DNA of 64,000 bases from Candidula unifasciata. Taxonomy: Eukaryota > Mollusca > Gastropoda > Stylommatophora > Geomitridae. Location: NCBI GenBank assembly GCA_905116865.2, contig CAJHNH020000557.1, positions 1,068,184 through 1,132,183 of the forward strand. The letters are read 5' to 3'. The notes below the pieces were generated by a model, which worked only from the letters and a program-made list of their open reading frames with translations, did no database searches and was not told the origin of the DNA. The translations under genes and the position numbers were made by a program. Position 1 is the first letter of the stretch; every line of letters starts with the position of its first letter. Shown here in pieces: positions 25,219 to 38,600 of the stretch.

Positions 25219-26518
25219 TAATGTTCATGCACAACCAAGTAAGACTAACAGACTACACACTCTTGATGTGCTTATTTTATAATAAAATACTTTTATTGAA
25301 CCCCTTTATATGTATGAATTGAGTCACTTTGTTCTGCTCCTTCTTGTGATTATTCTATCACTTTGTTCTCCTGTTCCATTCTTGTAATTATTCTATCTCA
25401 TATGATCTTAGATCAGATCTGTCTCGACGGTGTCATGCAGTGAAAATATCAAGGTCTTTGCCGTGCTTTTCTCCCAAGAAGATTTTCTGACAGTATTTTT
25501 AAACATCTATTCAAGAGATCTGAACCAGAACCTACAAGTCTTTGGGTTATCATACATTCTATCATGTCACTATTTTTCATGAGTAGGTCTGCTGATATTC
25601 CATCTACCCATCGCTGGTGTGTTTGACCTCTAGATCTGCTTCCGGTGTGTCAAAGTGACACTGTCTGTAGCCTTTCACACATGTTCCAACCATGTGATCT
25701 GTTGTCTCTTGATGTTAATTCAGCACTAGTTCCATCCCCACTAGTTTCCTGATATAGTCATGTCTGATCCCATCTATTCTTGTGATATTTATGATTCTTT
25801 GCAGATACTTCATCTTTATTGTTTTCATATCACCATACGTCTAGTTCATGCACAAGAGAACCCATCTTTTCTAATCTATACTATCATGTGCACTAAAACC
25901 CATCCTCATGCTGTTATCAAAGTCTCACCATTTCTAACTGGACAGACACCCAAACAATGCTCAGTTCAATCACTATCTGCACCAGATACTGGACAGAAAC
26001 ATTCCAATGTTCAATCCAACCACCATGCCTGACGTACAAACACATACAATTTCACAACAAGCAAAATGTAACTAAAAAACTACCTGATTATACAACATTT
26101 GAAGTATTTCTGAAAAATATCTGACTCAGAATAAAACCAGAAGTAAAAAATTTTGCAAACAGATCAAAAGTTTTCTTGACACTTACAGAAACAGTAGCTT
26201 TTGATTAAGCTACTAAAACCTGATCTGTGTCCTTACCTGCACAAACAATGAGTCCATGTTGCTCGGACTGTCTGGGGAATCCATGTGCAATCAATGACAT
26301 GTGTGTCCTTCATGAATACTCATGGCTGTATCAAATATTTTTGCAGGCTTGCAGCATACAAAATCACATTCAGACAATGGCAAACATTCATGCATGATAT
26401 CTAGAACAGCAATCGCTGTTAAAAACTCTCCTAAAAGTTCTTCAGAAATAAAAAAAAATTCTTTCAAACAGCAAGAAGTAAATGATTATATATATTTAGA
26501 ACTATAAAAGCAACAATG

Positions 26519-26638
26519 TTAGGCTGTGTAGGAGGTGGCAGACACGGTGCCTCCTTTGCCTGTCCAGTTGGTGTGCACAAAAACACCTGGGGCATCTTTA
26601 CGTTCATAGGTGTGAGCACCAAAATAGTCTCTCTGTGC
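26519..26638 (-). CDS. PGD: PGD exon 12: C-terminal tail and stop
   Basis: [20 protein letters not shown], then HTNWTGKGG and ATSYTA followed by TAA at 26521-26519. Arg469 and His475 match the residues that reach into the partner subunit's active site in PGD dimers. Acceptor GTCTACAG. Confidence 0.96.
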   Translation of the reverse strand, partial: AQRDYFGAHTYERKDAPGVFVHTNWTGKGGTVSATSYTA

Positions 26639-29600
26639 CTGTAGACAAACAAGTGATAGCTTTTTTTTAACCAGCAAACAGCCCATGCAAACTCTTCAAT
26701 GTTTTATACTGTTAGGTTTTGATTACTTTTAAAAACCTGGCTGACCCGGAAACAATCAAATATGGCCATGACCATGTGGGAATCCCAGAAAAGATGCTGT
26801 CAACATAATTGTTCACAGGCTACAAATATAAATTTCATAAACATGTATTTATCTTCAGACCCCCCCCCCCCCCCCCCCTCAACATGACGATAGCGAAGTA
26901 TTAAATGGAATACATTCCCTGGGACATAAAACTTTATGTATCAGGTGACTCATGCCGTGCCCTCTATCACTGAGGCTTACAGGAACCTCTGAAGCTTTAA
27001 AACAGCTATCTGATTCAGAGGGAAACACCCCAAATGCTATTATTAGCTTAAACATTCACATCCTGACCTTATACAAGTTTTCGCAGGACATAACTCAGCC
27101 AACAGTATTAACAATGCGTCCTGTAAACAAACCACTGAGGACAAGTCTGAAAGGTAACCTTTACAGGGAGTCAGACCTAACTGGAAGCGTCAGTTTTACA
27201 GCTTTTTGGGATAACATGGTTAATGGCCACAGAATTCACACTATGTTCTGTAGACATATTTATTCTGACAATCAAGACAAGACCACCTGTCTCAGCTACA
27301 GGTCTGTGTTCTTGTCTCATGCCATCCAGATTTTCTGCCTGGTCTGTGTCCATGAAGATAGCCAGATGTGGCCACAAGTCTCAGGGTATTCCTCCTGACT
27401 TTTCTGAGGTGTGGATGGCCATAACTATCGGGGACTTCTTCTCCTTTGCGTTCACCAGCTGTACACTCTGGCGGAAAGTTCTGGTTGCTCGTCCATTACT
27501 GAACTGCAGTCGCGCTCCAGAACCTGAGTGTTGCGTGTGCATCAGTTTTACAGATCTCATTCTCTTGAATAAAGACTGTTGGTTCCTTTCCTCTCCGGCA
27601 GATGCACTCCGACTTCAAAGGAAGCTCCCCAATTAGTCGACTCTTACGACAAGCTTTTGGGGAGGCAGTGGGTCTATTCTTGTTTTCCCCACAATGGGGC
27701 CCTGGACCCCACACAGGAGTACCAGGGACTGATTTCACCAGCTGTTCTATCCTTCACATCTCCTACAGTGCTCAATGTTTACTTCATTTCATTCTTTCCT
27801 TCCTGGTTTGTCTCCCTTTATTTCTTCAGCCCTGTGGGTTTCAATGCAAGAATTTGCCCTTTATATTTGTGGGTTTCCCCTACTGTATCCGATGCCAGTC
27901 TCCCTAAGCTCTGTGTGCTTCACTCTGATGTTTCAGTGAGTCATTTCTGTCTTCCTGGAGAGAATTACAATCAGTGCTTTCTTCAATTGAATTCTAACCC
28001 TTGCTACAACAACAGCCACGACTGTTCACTGCCTGCCCTCAATGGAGTATCATCTGGATATCTTGTAATGCACTGTCCTCTGGCCTCTCGTGTTTCAAAT
28101 GATTATTGTCACTACATGGAGTAAATAGTCTTGAGATATTACATTCCAGCTGAACATTGATTTTGATTGGCTGGTACTGGCTTACTTCAATATCCTCCCC
28201 TTGTGGGTTCCGGGGCCCTACTATGGGAAAAACAAGAACAGACCCACTGCCTACCCAAAAGCATGTCGCCAGAGTCGACTAATTGGGAGCTTCCTTCGAA
28301 GTCGGAGTTCATCTGCCTGAGAGGCAAGGAACCAACAGTTTGCCTACAGATCTGTCAAATGGATGCACACGCAACACTCAGGTTCTGGAACAGGACTGCA
28401 GTCCAGAAGTGGATGAACAACCAGAACTTTCCGCTGGAGTTTACAGCTGGTGAACGAGAAGAAGAAGAAGAATATCCATGTTATCTCCAATGTATGCTTT
28501 TTTTAGTGGAAGTTCACACAATTTTGAAGATCTGCAAGTGCTTTTGTCAGGTCTACATGCACGACTCCGTCAAACCTTTTGAGTAGTCATTAAAGCAATG
28601 AATTGATGCTATATACCTTACTGGGTTGTCACTATTGTGTCCAATCTAATAAGCCTAGTATGTTATTACTTATATCAATGCTCTACTAATAGGAAATAAA
28701 AACAAATGTAACAATTAGACAAGACAGAAATACAAGACAAACAGACCTGAATAAGGTTTGCTGGCAAGTCAGCACTTCTGTAACCATCAAAGAACGCCAA
28801 AGCTGAGCTGAAGGCTGGGGTGGGGACACCAAGCAGTACTGCCGTGGATACGACTCGTCTCCATGATTCCTGTCACAAGTGTGCAATACTGTACATCTGG
28901 CCCAAATATTATCACAACTGATCAACAACAAAATCCCCCCAGCTACATGACATGGGAACCAGGCAACTGTGTGGGGACAACCCAGCTACATAACATGGGA
29001 ACCAGGCAACTGTGTGGGGACAACCCAGCTACATGACATGGGAACCAGGCAACTGTGTGGGGACAACCCAGCTACATGACATGGGAACCAGGCAACTGTG
29101 TGGGGACAACCCAGCTACATGACATGGGAACCAGGCAACTGTGTGGGGACAACCCAGCTACATGACATGGGAACCAGGCAACTGTGTGGGGACAACCCAG
29201 CTACATGACATGGGAACCAGGCAACTGTGTGGGGACAACCCAGCTACATGACATGGGAACCAGGCAACTGTGTGGGGACAACCCAGCTACATGACATGGG
29301 AACCAGGCAACTGTGTGGGGACAACCCAGCTACATGACATGGGAACCAGGCAACTGTGTGGGGACAACCCAGCTACATGACATGGGAACCAGGCAACTGT
29401 GTGGGGACAACCCAGCTACATGACATAGGAACCAGGCAACTGTGTGGGGACAACCCAGCTACATGACATGGGAACCACGCAACTGTGTGGGGACAACCCA
29501 GCTACATGACATGGGAACCAGGCAACTGTGTGGGGACAACCCAGCTACATGACATAGGAACCAGGCAACTGTGTGGGGACAACCCAGCTACATGACATGG

Positions 29601-32600
29601 GAACCAGGCAACTGTGTGGGGACAACCCAGCTACATGACATGGGAACCACGCAACTGTGTGGGGACAACCCAGCTACATGACATAGGAACCAGGCAACTG
29701 TATGAAACAATCAGTTGAAGGGAACTGGCTGCATCACATCATGTCATGTGATGCAGGGGATTATCACAACACTTCTGGCACCTGAAGTTATAAATCAATA
29801 CAGAGACAAGATAGAAAGCTTACAGACAAGACAGATAAGAAAGAGACAAGACAGACAACACAGAGACAAGACAGACAACACAGAGACAAGACAGACAACA
29901 CAGAGACAAGACAATCAACATAGAGATAAGACATAACAAAGAGACAAGACAGACAACACAGAGACAAGACAGACAACACAGAGACAAGACAGACAACATA
30001 GAGACAACACAGACAACACAGAGACAAGACAGACAACATAGAGACAACACAGACAACACAGAGACAAGACAGACAACACAGAGACAAGACAGACAACACA
30101 GAGACAAGACACAACAGAGAGACAAGACAGACAACACAGAGACAAGACAGACAACACAGAGACAAGACAGACAACACAGAGACAAGACAGACAACACAGA
30201 GACAACACAGAGACAAGACAGACAACACAGAGACAACACAGAGACAAGACAGACAACACAGAGACAACACAGAGACAAGACAGACAACACAGAGACAAGA
30301 CAGACAACACAGAGACAACACAGACAACACAGAGACAAGACAGACAACACAGAGACAAGACAGACAACACAGAGACAACACAGAGACAAGACAGACAACA
30401 CAGAGACAACACAGAGACAAGACAGACAACACAGAGACAAGACAGACAACACAGAGACAACACAGACAACACAGAGACAAGACAGACAACACAGAGACAA
30501 GACAGACAACACAGAGACAAGACAGACAACACAGAGACAAGACAGACATCATAAAGATTCTGACAGAGGCAGAAGATTAAAGAAGAATACTAGCAGACAG
30601 ACACTGACTAAATACTTGCTTACAACGTAAAACTCCTTACCTGGCATTTCTGCATTTCTGACTTGAAAAACTCATCAACCAGCAGATTGCTCAGGTACGG
30701 GTTCTTGTCATAAGCTTCTTTGATATTACCAAGGAAAGCACTGTCAGAAATAGACATGTTCCAGTGGTGATCTGCCATGTATTATAAATGAGGTGGACAT
30801 CTATGAACACAAAAATGAACATTTGCCCAGTACCAGACTGGAAACAAAGACCACTGATGACAGATGATTATTAGGGCCGACAGGAACAACTTTGTTGTGC
30901 CAGGTTTGAACCTCTCTAGTTCTGTTTCCTTAAGGCACAGAGGAAGAACAAAGTTCAAAAGCACATGGTGTGTGGTGATACAAGGGAAAGCAATTCAGCG
31001 AACCTCCTTATGATGGTTGTATGGTGATACAAGAGAAAGCAATTCAACAAACCTCTGTATGATGGTGTGTGGTGATACAAGAAAAAGCAATTCAACAAAC
31101 CTCCTTATGATGGTGTGTGGTGATACAAGAGAAAGCAATTCAACAAACCTCCTTATGATGGTGTGTGGTGATACAAGAGAAAGCAATTCAACAAACCTCC
31201 TTATGATGGTGTGTGGTGATACAAGAGAAAGCAATTCAACAAACCTCCTTATGATGGTGTGTGGTGATACAAGAGAAAGCAATTCAACAAACCTCCGTGT
31301 GATGGTGTGTGGTGATACAAGAGAAAGCAATTCAACAAACCTCCTTATGATGGTGTGTGGTGATACAAGAGAAAGCAATTCAACAAACCTCTGTATGATG
31401 GTGTGTGGTGATACAAGAGAAAGCAATTTAACAAATCTCCTTATGATGGTGTGTGGTGATACAAGAGAAAGCAATTCAACAAACCTCCGTATGATGGTGT
31501 GTGGTGATACAAGAGAAAGCAATTCAACAAACCTCCTTATGATGGTGTGTGGTGATACAAGAGAAAGCAATTCAACAAACCTCCTTATGATGGTGTGTGG
31601 TGATACAAGAGAAAGCAATTCAACAAACCTCCTTATGAGGGTGTGTGGTGATACAAGAGAAAGCAATTCAACAAACCTCCTTATGATGGTGTGTGGTGAT
31701 ACAAGAGAAAGCAATTCAACAAACCTCCTTATGATGGTGTGTGGTGATACAAGAGAAAGCAATTCAACAAACCTCCTTATGATGGTGTGTGGTGATACAA
31801 GAGAAAGCAATTCAACAAATCTCCTTATGACGGTTGTGTGGTGATACAAGAGAAAGCAATTTAACAAATCTTCTTATGATGGTGTGTGGTGATACAAGAG
31901 AAAGCAATTCAACAAACCTCCGTATGATGGTGTGTGGTGATACAAGAGAAAGCAATTCAGTGAGCCTCCTTATGATGGTGTGTGGTGATACAAGAGAAAG
32001 CAATTCAACAAACCTCCTTATGATGCAACCTCCACGCCACATAAGAGCAATGGAACCAAAGTTGAGCCTCCAGTTGAGCTCTTTGGCCGTCTCCCTCATC
32101 AGCATGAAGCCTTGGGCATAGGATACTATTTTGGAAGCGTACAAAGCCTGAAATGCAAACAAACAAGCGGCCGGTATAAACAGTTATGTTGCAGTCACTA
32201 GACACCATAGGCATACTGGCTGTTGATATCACTAACTGTCAGGGCTGCGGCTGACTCAGAACATCATTGATAACATTCAGCACTTGATGATCAATAACTC
32301 TATTTCAAAGAGAATGACAACTACTGACAGCTTGGTATCCTACTTATTAAGGTGCAGCTCCTTCGTGTTAGTGGCCTGGACCCACAGTGTCAGGTGTAGC
32401 AGTGTTCCAAGTTACTAGAATAGGATGCACAACTTTGAAAGTCAGAAAGCAGTGCAGTAACTGTCCAGCTGGGTTCTTAACCACCCTTTCCATGAAGACA
32501 AGTGTTTTAGAGCTCACTGCCAAGCCCAAGAAGCAAAGGTGACCCAAGGCTAGTAATGCAGCTTCATATTTGTGTAGAGAAATAAGCCTCCCCCTCCCCT

Positions 32601-35600
32601 GTCTCAAACTTAGCCAAGGCTGGTCATGTTCCAGCCACACAGCCCATGTAGACTGTCAGAGATTTGAGTCAAGGCTGGTCATATTCCAGCCACACAGACC
32701 ATGTAGACTGTCAGAGATTGAGTCAAGGCTGGTCATATTCCAGCCACACAGCCCATGTAGACTGTCAGAGATTGAGTCAAGGCTGGTCATATTCCAGCCA
32801 CACAGCCCATGTAGACTGTCAGAGATTGAGTCAAGGCTGGTCATGTTCCAGCCACACAGCCCATGTAGACTGTCAGAGATTGAGTCAAGGCTGGTCATAT
32901 TCCAGCCACACAGCCCATGTAGACTGTCAGAGATTGAGTCAAGGCTGGTCATATTCCAGCCACACAGCCCATGTAGACTGTCAGAGATTGAGTCAAGGCT
33001 GGTCATATTCCAGCCACACAGCCCATGTAGACTGTCAGAGATTGAGTCAAGGCTGCTCATGTTCCAGCCACACAGCCCATGTAGACTGTCAGAGATTGAG
33101 TCAAGGCTGGTCATATTCCAGCCACACAGCCCATGTAGACTGTCAGAGATTGAGTCAAGGCTGGTCATGTTCCAGCCACACAGCCCATGTAGACTGTCAG
33201 AGATTGAGTCAAGGCTGGTCATATTCCAGCCACACAGCCCATGTAAACTGTCAGAGATTGAGTTAAGGCTGGTCATGTTTCAGCCACACAGCCCATGTAG
33301 ACTGTCAGAGATTGAGTCAAGGCTGGTCATATTCCAGCCACACAGACCATGTAAACTGTCAAGAGATTGAGTCAAGGCTGGTCATATTCCAGCCACACAG
33401 ACCATGTAAACTGTCAAGAGACTGAGTCTAGGCTGGTCATATTCCAGCCACACAGCCCATGTAAACTGTCAGAGATTGAGTCAAGGCTGGTCATATTCCA
33501 GCCACACAGCCCATGTAGACTGTCAGAGATTGAGTCAAGGCTGGTCATATTCCAGCCACACAGCCCATGTAGACTGTCAGAGATTGAGTCAAGGCTGGTC
33601 ATATTCCAGCCACACAGAACATGTAAACTGTCAAGAGACTGAGTCTAGGCTGGTCATATTCCAGCCACACAGCCCATGTAAACTGTCAGAGATTGAGTCA
33701 AGGCTGGTCATATTCCAGCCACACAGCCCATGTAGACTGTCAGAGATTGAGTCAAGGCTGGTCATATTCCAGCCACACAGCCCATGTAGACTGTCAGAGA
33801 TTGAGTCAAGGCTGGTCATATTCCAGCCACACAGCCCATGTAGACTGTCAGAGATTGAGTCAAGGCTGCTCATGTTCCAGCCACACAGCCCATGTAGACT
33901 GTCAGAGATTGAGTCAAGGCTGGTCATATTCCAGCCACACAGCCCATGTAGACTGTCAGAGATTGAGTCAAGGCTGGTCATGTTCCAGCCACACAGCCCA
34001 TGTAGACTGTCAGAGATTGAGTCAAGGCTGGTCATATTCCAGCCACACAGCCCATGTAAACTGTCAGAGATTGAGTTAAGGCTGGTCATGTTTCAGCCAC
34101 ACAGCCCATGTAAACTGTCAGAGATTGAGTCAAGGCTGGTCATATTCCAGCCACACAGACCATGTAAACTGTCAAGAGATTGAGTCAAGGCTGGTCATAT
34201 TCCAGCCACACAGACCATGTAAACTGTCAAGAGACTGAGTCTAGGCTGGTCATATTCCAGCCACACAGCCCATGTAGACTGAGCCAAGACTGGTCGTGTT
34301 TTACCAGATGTGCTATATGTACGTACGCACAAGTAAACCAAAGTGAACATGGCACTGTCAGTTGTAAACTCACCTGTCTGATATCTTCAATAAAATCCTT
34401 TTTTTCCCCATTAAATCTACTTGATTCAGGTCCAGCAATCTGCTTGCTGGCGATCACCCGTTCGTCTTTTAATGATGACAGGCACCGAGCAAATACTGCT
34501 TCACCTAGATGGGAGAAATGTGAGTTTAGTGTCTGTTCTAAACTGAACCAAACATAACATGACATTTGTGCTGAGCTGAAAGAGAAGCAGTAGAAGAGGC
34601 AGGGACAGACTCATTAATGATATCAGTTGATGGAGGCATCAAGGAATATCATCAACATCCAGTACACCGACTTCTGGGCAATTCATTGGCTGTAAAGTCC
34701 TGGTTTTCTTCCACTACTGAACTAGCTCTTGACTCCGATCCGAGTGCATTCCTACATGTAGTTCAGTGCCACCACATCCCCATCCAGAACACCAAGGACT
34801 ACAGTTAGTTGGACATAAATTGTATCATTTGTATTAATTACAGCTAACAAAGATTTTACACCCCCCCCCCCCCAACCTTGTTTTCCTCCTAACATTTCCT
34901 GAGATGTTCCTGTTTAGCTCTAAGTTATCATTCCTGGTTTTTCCCCTCTTCCAAGATCTGTCAGACCTCAGTACAAAGTAAATGAAAAACTAGGGACTGA
35001 ATAGAGATATGTAGACAAAACTACAAAACTAAGGTATAACAGTGATGGGTTCATACAAACACCTGTACCTATAGAACATGTACAACACTGTACCTATAGA
35101 ACATGTACAACACTGTACCTACAGAAAATGTACAACACTGTACCTATAGAACATGTACAACTCCTGTACCTATAGAACATGTACAACACTGTACCTATAG
35201 AATATGTACAACACCTGTACCTATAGAATATGTACAACTGTACGAAATACAGCTTAGATGAAACAGCTCCAGGTATTCCCTTCCGCAGAAGACTGCCCAA
35301 TTCAAGCTAGAAGCAACAACAAAAACTGCAGATTTAGATTAATCCAGGCAAACAAAAGGAACAGGAACTCTTGTATCTGTGTCTTTTGCTTGTTGTGCTA
35401 AACTCACCAACCCACTCTGATGCATTTCCACTTTGATGGGGTAGAGGGCCTGGAGAGTCCCTAGCAGTTATGTCAGTGGTAGCTCAGCTACTGGTTCACT
35501 CTTCCATAGTGGACAGGTCAAGGCACAGGATCCAGACACAGCCTCGTTGCCCTGTAGGTGGACTATGGAAATCAAACCTGACAAAGTGCTTGAGATAATC

Positions 35601-38600
35601 AGATGTGCTGAGCCACTATAACAGACCAAACTAACTGGGATCATACTCACCAATAAGTGTTAATGGAACACCATATTCCAATGCAGAAATAGCTGTCCAT
35701 TTGCCGGTCCCCTTTTGACCAGCAGAGTCCAAAATTCTTTCCACCAAGGCTGTGCCGTCTCTGTCCTTGGCACTCAGGATATCACTAGTTATCTCAATGA
35801 GGAAAGACTTCAGTTCACCTTTGTTCCACTCATCAAATACCTGGACAAACAAGTCAAATCTCATATCAAATACCCGGACAAACAAGTCAAATCTCATATC
35901 AAATACCTGGACAAACAAGTCAAATCTCATTTCAAATATCTGGACAAACAAGTCAAATCTCATATCTAATACAACTCAAATAATAACTGCACATTAATCT
36001 CTACACACCTGTGTGGGTTCTGGGGGTCAGAAGAGGTTTTGATTCTTCTAACCCCTCGTCCCAGTGATGTAATTGCATTGTGCCTGTTAACAGCACAGGT
36101 CCACAATTCACACGTCCAGCATTTGTTATTGGGTTAGCCTTCTCCATCAACTTCACAACCTCATTTGTGTGGTGACCTCCATCAACTCCACAACCTCATT
36201 TGTGTGGTGACCTCCATCAACTCCACAATTTCATTTGTGTGGTGACCTCCATCAACTCCACAACCTCATTTGTGTGGTGACCTCCATCAACTCCACAACC
36301 TCATTTGTGTGGTGACCATCAACTCCACAACCTCATTTGTGTGGTGACCTCCATCAACTTCACAATTTCATTTGTGTGGTGACCTCCATCAACTCCACAA
36401 CCTCATTTGTGTGGTGACCATCAACTCCACAACCTAATTTGTGTGGTGACCATCAACTCCACAATTTCATTTGTGTGGTGACCTCCATCAACTCCACAAC
36501 CTCATTTGTGTGGTGACCTCCATCAACTCCACAACCTCATTTGTGTGGTGACCATCAACTCCACAACCTCATTTGTGTGGTGACCTCCATCAACTCCACA
36601 ACCTCATTTGTGTGGTGACCTCAATCAACTCCACAACCTCATTTGTGTGGTGACCTCCATCAACTCCACAACCTCATTTGTGTGGTGACCATCAACTCCA
36701 CAACCTCATTTGTGTGGTGACCTCCATCCACAATTTTATTTGTGTGGTGACCTCCATCAACTCCACAACCTCATTTGTGTGGTGACCTCCATCAACTCCA
36801 CAACCTCATCTGTGTGGTGACCTCCATCAACTCCACAACCTCATTTGTGTGGTGACCTCCATCAACTCCACAACCTCATTTGTGTGGTGACCATCAACTT
36901 CACAACCTCATTTGTGTGGTGACCTCCATCAACTCCACAACCTCATTTGTGTGGTGACCATCAACTTCACAACCTCATTTGTGTGGTGACCTCCATCAAC
37001 TCCACAACCTCATTTGTGTGGTGACCTCTTCATTCTCTGATCCACAGGTGTTGTCCCAGAGGCCCCATCTAGGGCAGCTGTGTGCAGGCAGAGTTGTTAG
37101 ATGGTGTTCTGAGACTGGGTTCACACAAGGAAACAGGTCCTGCATGTGGCTGCTTAACCTCACATCCCAGACTTGAGCCTCCCATCCACCACTGGCTGCA
37201 CCCTTTAGTGGCTGCTTAACCTCACATCCCAGACTTGAGCCTCCCATCCACCACTGCTTTAGTGGCTGCTTAACCTCACATCCCAGACTTGTACCTCCCA
37301 TCCACCACTGGCTGCACCCTTTAGTGATTAACAAAAGCAGTCAGCAGATCCAAGACTCTCATGTCCCACACAAAGCATGGCCTTTCAAACCCTAAACTTG
37401 TTGGAACTTCTCCTGTGGCCAATGGTTACGTAGGTGTTTCTTGGCACTTACAGTGGTGATATGTTGGAACTTCTCCTGTGGTCAATGGTTACGTAGGTGT
37501 TTCTTGGCACTTACAGTGGTGATATGTTGGAACTTCTCCTGTGGTCAATGGTTACGTAGGTATTTCTTGGCACTTACAGTGGTGATATAGAGAAGGTATG
37601 CACTGGCATCAAGATATAGAGAAGGTATGCACTGGCATCAAGATATAGAGAAGGTATGCACTGGCATCGACTCCCTTTATGTTCAACACATATGAGTGTT
37701 TACAGTGGCAGCAGATATTTTAACCTTCTGTGTTATCAATAGGATCTTTGCACAACAGAATTTTGAACCTTAATTGCTAATTAGTAGGACGCTCAATGGA
37801 TGGGTATTTGAACCCTAGCTGCCATTTAATAGGATTCTCGATCGACACACGTATGAATAATGGTGGGGGGGTGGGGTTGATGAGTTCCAGGGGTTTTCCG
37901 AATACTGCCTCTCTAGGACCACCAGCTCTTACCAAGACAGACTGCCTCAGTTTAGGCCAAGATAGGCTGCCTCAGTTTAGGCCAAGATAGACTGCCTCAG
38001 TTTAGGCCAAGATAGACTGCCTCAGTTTAGGCCAAGATAGACTGCCTCAGTTTAGGCCAAGATAGACTGCCTCAGTTTAGGCCAAGATAGACTGCCTCAG
38101 TTTAGGCCAAGATAGACTGCCTCAGTTTAGGCCAAGATAGACTGCCTCAGTTTAGGCCAAGATAGACTGCCTCAGTTTAGGCCAAGATAGACTGCCTCAG
38201 TTTAGGCCAAGATAGACTGCCTCAGTTTAGGCCAAGATAGACTGCCTCAGTTTGGATCAAGATAGACTGCCTCAGTTTAGGCCAAGATAGACTGCCTCAG
38301 TTTAGGCCAAGATAGACTGCCTCAGTTTAGGTCAACATAGACTGCCTCAGTTTAGGCCAAGATAGACTGCCTCAGTTTAGGCCAAGATAGACTGCCTCAG
38401 TTTAGGTCAACATAGACTGCCTCAGTTTAGGCCAAGATAGACTGCCTCAGTTTAGGCCAAGATAGACTGCCTCAGTTTAGGCCAAGATAGACTGCCTCAG
38501 TTTAGGCCAAGATAGACTGCCTCAGTTTAGGCCAAGATAGACTGCCTCAGTTTAGGCCAAGATAGACTGCCTCAGTTTAGGCCAAGACAGACTGCCTCAG

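Larger units (their letters stand above)
24287..26518. other. Region downstream of PGD (3' untranslated plus intergenic)
   Basis: Family A half copy and a 92-bp duplication. Plus-strand TTTATT near 25815 and 25292 are candidate PGD poly(A) signals read on the minus strand. No other gene seen. Confidence 0.45.
26639..28746 (-). other. PGD intron 11
   Basis: Two family A copies in opposite orientation and a poly-C tract. Open frames on the plus strand (27223-28124) run through family A and have no family resemblance. Confidence 0.6.

Noticed and set aside
28686..28931. 81-codon minus-strand frame starting near 28931
   Set aside because: Wrong frame over PGD exon 11; the spliced frame 28869-28747 gives the conserved enzyme sequence.
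29788..30552. Cysteine/leucine-rich 254-codon minus-strand frame resembling a membrane protein
   Set aside because: It is the 20-bp GACAAGACAGACAACACAGA array read on the other strand; three frames give the same kind of peptide.
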